A stretch of DNA of 64,000 bases. Source: Streptomyces lienomycini. Its GTDB lineage: Bacteria > Actinomycetota > Actinomycetes > Streptomycetales > Streptomycetaceae. The notes beneath the pieces were generated by a model. That model was not told where the DNA came from and ran no database searches. It worked only from the letters and a program-made list of their open reading frames with translations. The position numbers and the translations under genes were made by a program. Positions 62,567 to 64,000 of the stretch are shown one piece after another; positions within the stretch are counted from its first letter, which is position 1; each line of letters starts with the position of its first letter. Where the stretch lies: the NCBI RefSeq assembly GCF_027947595.1, contig NZ_CP116257.1:2852001-2916000 (forward strand). Reading direction: 5' to 3'.

Positions 62567-64000
62567 CCCCGACCCGCGCGGGCACCGCCCCCTCGCTCCC
62601 CCCGGTCGCACCGGAGGTGTGCGCCGCCGCGGTCGAGAGCCTGACCACCCGGCTGCGCGGCAGACTCGACGCGGCCGTGGAGGCGCTCGCCGGCACGCCC
62701 GTCGACACACCCGAGGACGGCACGTACGGCGTCCGCTGCGGCGAGGACGCGCGGGTGACCCTCACCCCCGGCCCGTCCGGCACGATCACCTCCCCCGACC
62801 AGGCACACTGCACCTGCCTCCTCGCCCCGCGCTGCCTGCACCGCGCCGCGGTCCTGGCCGCCGGTCCGGTCGCGGACGCCACCTCGCCCACCGCACCGTC
62901 CACCCCTCCCGCGAGGCCGGCGTCCGCTGGGGGCCCGGCGTCTTGTGTCCCCCCTGAGCGGTGCCCGTCCGCCGGCCGCATCCGTGCCGCCGGGGACCTG
63001 TGGACGGCGGCCGCGACGGTCCTGGCCGCCGGGGTCCACGCCGCGGGCGCGGTCCCGCAGGCCGAGTTGCTCCGGGCCGCGCACACGGCCCGGCTGGCCG
63101 GCCTGCACCGTGCGGAGAGCGCCGCCCTCGACGTCGTACGCCACGTGCGCGACGCGCGCGACCCGGACGGCAGCCCCGGCGCCCACCGCCCCCACGCGAT
63201 GCACCACCCCGCCGAGTCGGTGGCCGTCCTGCGTGAACTCCTCCTCGTCACGCACCGCCTGAAGGCGGCCGCCGCCGACCCGGAGCTGATCGGCGCCGTC
63301 CGCCACAACCACCGGCCCGACGGTCCCCTGCGCCTCTACGGCGTCTGCCGGGAACCGGTCGTCGGACCCGGTGGAGCGGGCGGCGTCGTCACCCATCTCG
63401 TGGACGACGACGACCGCTGGTACACGCTCCGCGACGTCGGACCGGGCGGCGTGGAGCGGGCCCGCCGCGCCGGTACCGCCCACGTCGCCCTCCGGTCCTT
63501 CCTGAGCGACCACGAGCGGCTGTCCCGGGGCGGACTGATCGTCACCGGGGCGGTCGTCGCCCCGGACGGCCGCCTGCTCGCGGAGCGCGGCGTCCGCGCC
63601 ACCTTCGCCGCAGGACGCCCGTGGACCCGCGCCGCGTCCGGCCGGACCGGGCACGCCGCGCCGCTGACCGGCTGCGACGTGGAGATCGTCGCCGTCGACG
63701 GCGAGGAGGTGCTCGTCCGGGTCCTCACGCAGGACGTGCCCGGACCGACCGCCCGGCTGGCACCGGCGCACCGGCATCCCGCTCTCGCGCACACCGCCAA
63801 CCTCCGGCGGCTGGGCGCGCGTCCGGGACTGCGGGTGCGCCTCCTCGGCCGCCTCGACCCCCACCGGGTCACGACTCTGCGCCCCTTGGCCGTCGGACCG
63901 GCCCCCGGTGCCGGGGCGGCGACCCTGCGCCTGCCCGAGGAGTGGCAGGACCGCGCCGACCTCGGCTACGACCGGCTGCGCGACGACCACTTCCCGCCCG
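62563..64000 (+). CDS. SWIM zinc-finger protein (3' end outside window)
   Basis: The frame from ATG 62563 (overlapping the VWA stop, ATGA) is open to the window end, giving 479 residues so far. A SWIM-type zinc-binding pattern C-x-C-x5-C-x-H occurs at Cys83, Cys85, Cys91 and His93 (HCTCLLAPRCLH). The rest is rich in beta-strands with no enzyme motif I recognise. SWIM proteins bind DNA or protein; in this operon type they accompany MoxR/VWA proteins. The rest of the protein and any ATPase gene would lie to the right. Confidence 0.85.
   Translation, partial: MTPTRAGTAPSLPPVAPEVCAAAVESLTTRLRGRLDAAVEALAGTPVDTPEDGTYGVRCGEDARVTLTPGPSGTITSPDQAHCTCLLAPRCLHRAAVLAAGPVADATSPTAPSTPPARPASAGGPASCVPPERCPSAGRIRAAGDLWTAAATVLAAGVHAAGAVPQAELLRAAHTARLAGLHRAESAALDVVRHVRDARDPDGSPGAHRPHAMHHPAESVAVLRELLLVTHRLKAAAADPELIGAVRHNHRPDGPLRLYGVCREPVVGPGGAGGVVTHLVDDDDRWYTLRDVGPGGVERARRAGTAHVALRSFLSDHERLSRGGLIVTGAVVAPDGRLLAERGVRATFAAGRPWTRAASGRTGHAAPLTGCDVEIVAVDGEEVLVRVLTQDVPGPTARLAPAHRHPALAHTANLRRLGARPGLRVRLLGRLDPHRVTTLRPLAVGPAPGAGAATLRLPEEWQDRADLGYDRLRDDHFPP

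Noticed and set aside
58691..62710. Minus-strand open frame of 1339 residues opposite DUF5682-VWA
   Set aside because: Gly/Arg/Gln-rich with no domain. The plus strand carries a clear VWA domain with intact MIDAS.

Overview
The window is a high-GC, gene-dense actinomycete chromosome segment. It is almost certainly from a Streptomyces close to S. coelicolor: it carries a complete ram (SapB) locus whose 42-residue precursor matches the S. coelicolor RamS sequence as I remember it, and the pentose-phosphate operon, GTP cyclohydrolase II cluster and phosphopantetheinyl transferase lie in the order I recall from SCO664x to SCO668x. Many genes overlap start-to-stop (ATGA/GTGA), and GTG/TTG starts and leaderless promoters are frequent. 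No tRNA, rRNA, IS element or CRISPR array was seen.

Layout. 1-1364: the 3' end of a DUF1023-type alpha/beta hydrolase and a small lipoprotein, with visibly lower GC than the rest. 1826-3448: secreted tripeptidyl-aminopeptidase-like lipoprotein. 3890-9784: GNAT enzyme, then a solute-binding lipoprotein, a fused DppB-DppC-like permease and an MFS transporter behind a Zur-box-like palindrome, with a convergent TetR gene. 9856-10668: short-chain dehydrogenase sharing a palindromic operator with the TetR gene. 10706-18117: a conserved but functionally unexplained cluster: CDP-alcohol phosphotransferase, zinc-less MDR dehydrogenase, degenerate 6-pyruvoyl-tetrahydropterin-synthase homologue, GT4 glycosyltransferase, methyltransferase, flippase-like membrane protein, creatininase-family amidohydrolase, and a GTP cyclohydrolase II with Met120. 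18137-29524: serine hydrolase, pentapeptide-like membrane protein and the gnd-pgi-opcA-zwf-tal-tkt operon, facing an AraC-type regulator. 30697-33770: secreted GH16 glucanase with a LacI-type operator, and a GH4 glycosidase. 33763-38788: ATP-grasp protein, metallophosphoesterase, Sfp-type phosphopantetheinyl transferase, small unknown protein, XRE regulator, and a MmyB-like ligand-binding protein without HTH. 38910-44851: hydroxyproline catabolism operon with its GntR regulator. 45064-52280: ramC-ramS-ramA-ramB with convergent ramR. 52831-64000: a large multi-protein system (DUF4132-like protein, a 1679-residue unknown protein, a DUF5682-VWA fusion, and a SWIM zinc-finger protein cut by the window end).

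How genes work together. The pentose-phosphate genes form one minus-strand operon supplying NADPH and pentoses. In the hydroxyproline operon, trans-4-hydroxy-L-proline is epimerised (43158), oxidised by the FAD/Fe-S subunits (38910, 40058, 40347) and deaminated by the DapA-family enzyme (42254). RamC modifies RamS and RamA/RamB export the product, SapB, for aerial growth under RamR control.

Most novel candidates. (1) The 10706-18117 cluster: Met120 in the cyclohydrolase predicts a formamidopyrimidine product, and the divergently adjacent creatininase-family enzyme resembles the archaeal ArfB formamide hydrolase. Together with GT, flippase and CDP-alcohol phosphotransferase genes this suggests an undescribed GTP-derived glycolipid or nucleoside metabolite. 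(2) The VWA/SWIM/DUF5682 system at the right end, seen here without its usual MoxR ATPase. Smaller points: a one-base frame break in a G run ahead of the methyltransferase, a long repeat-derived tail on the hydroxyproline oxidase subunit, an in-frame ramC-ramS read-through, and a perfect 13-bp hairpin between ramS and ramA.
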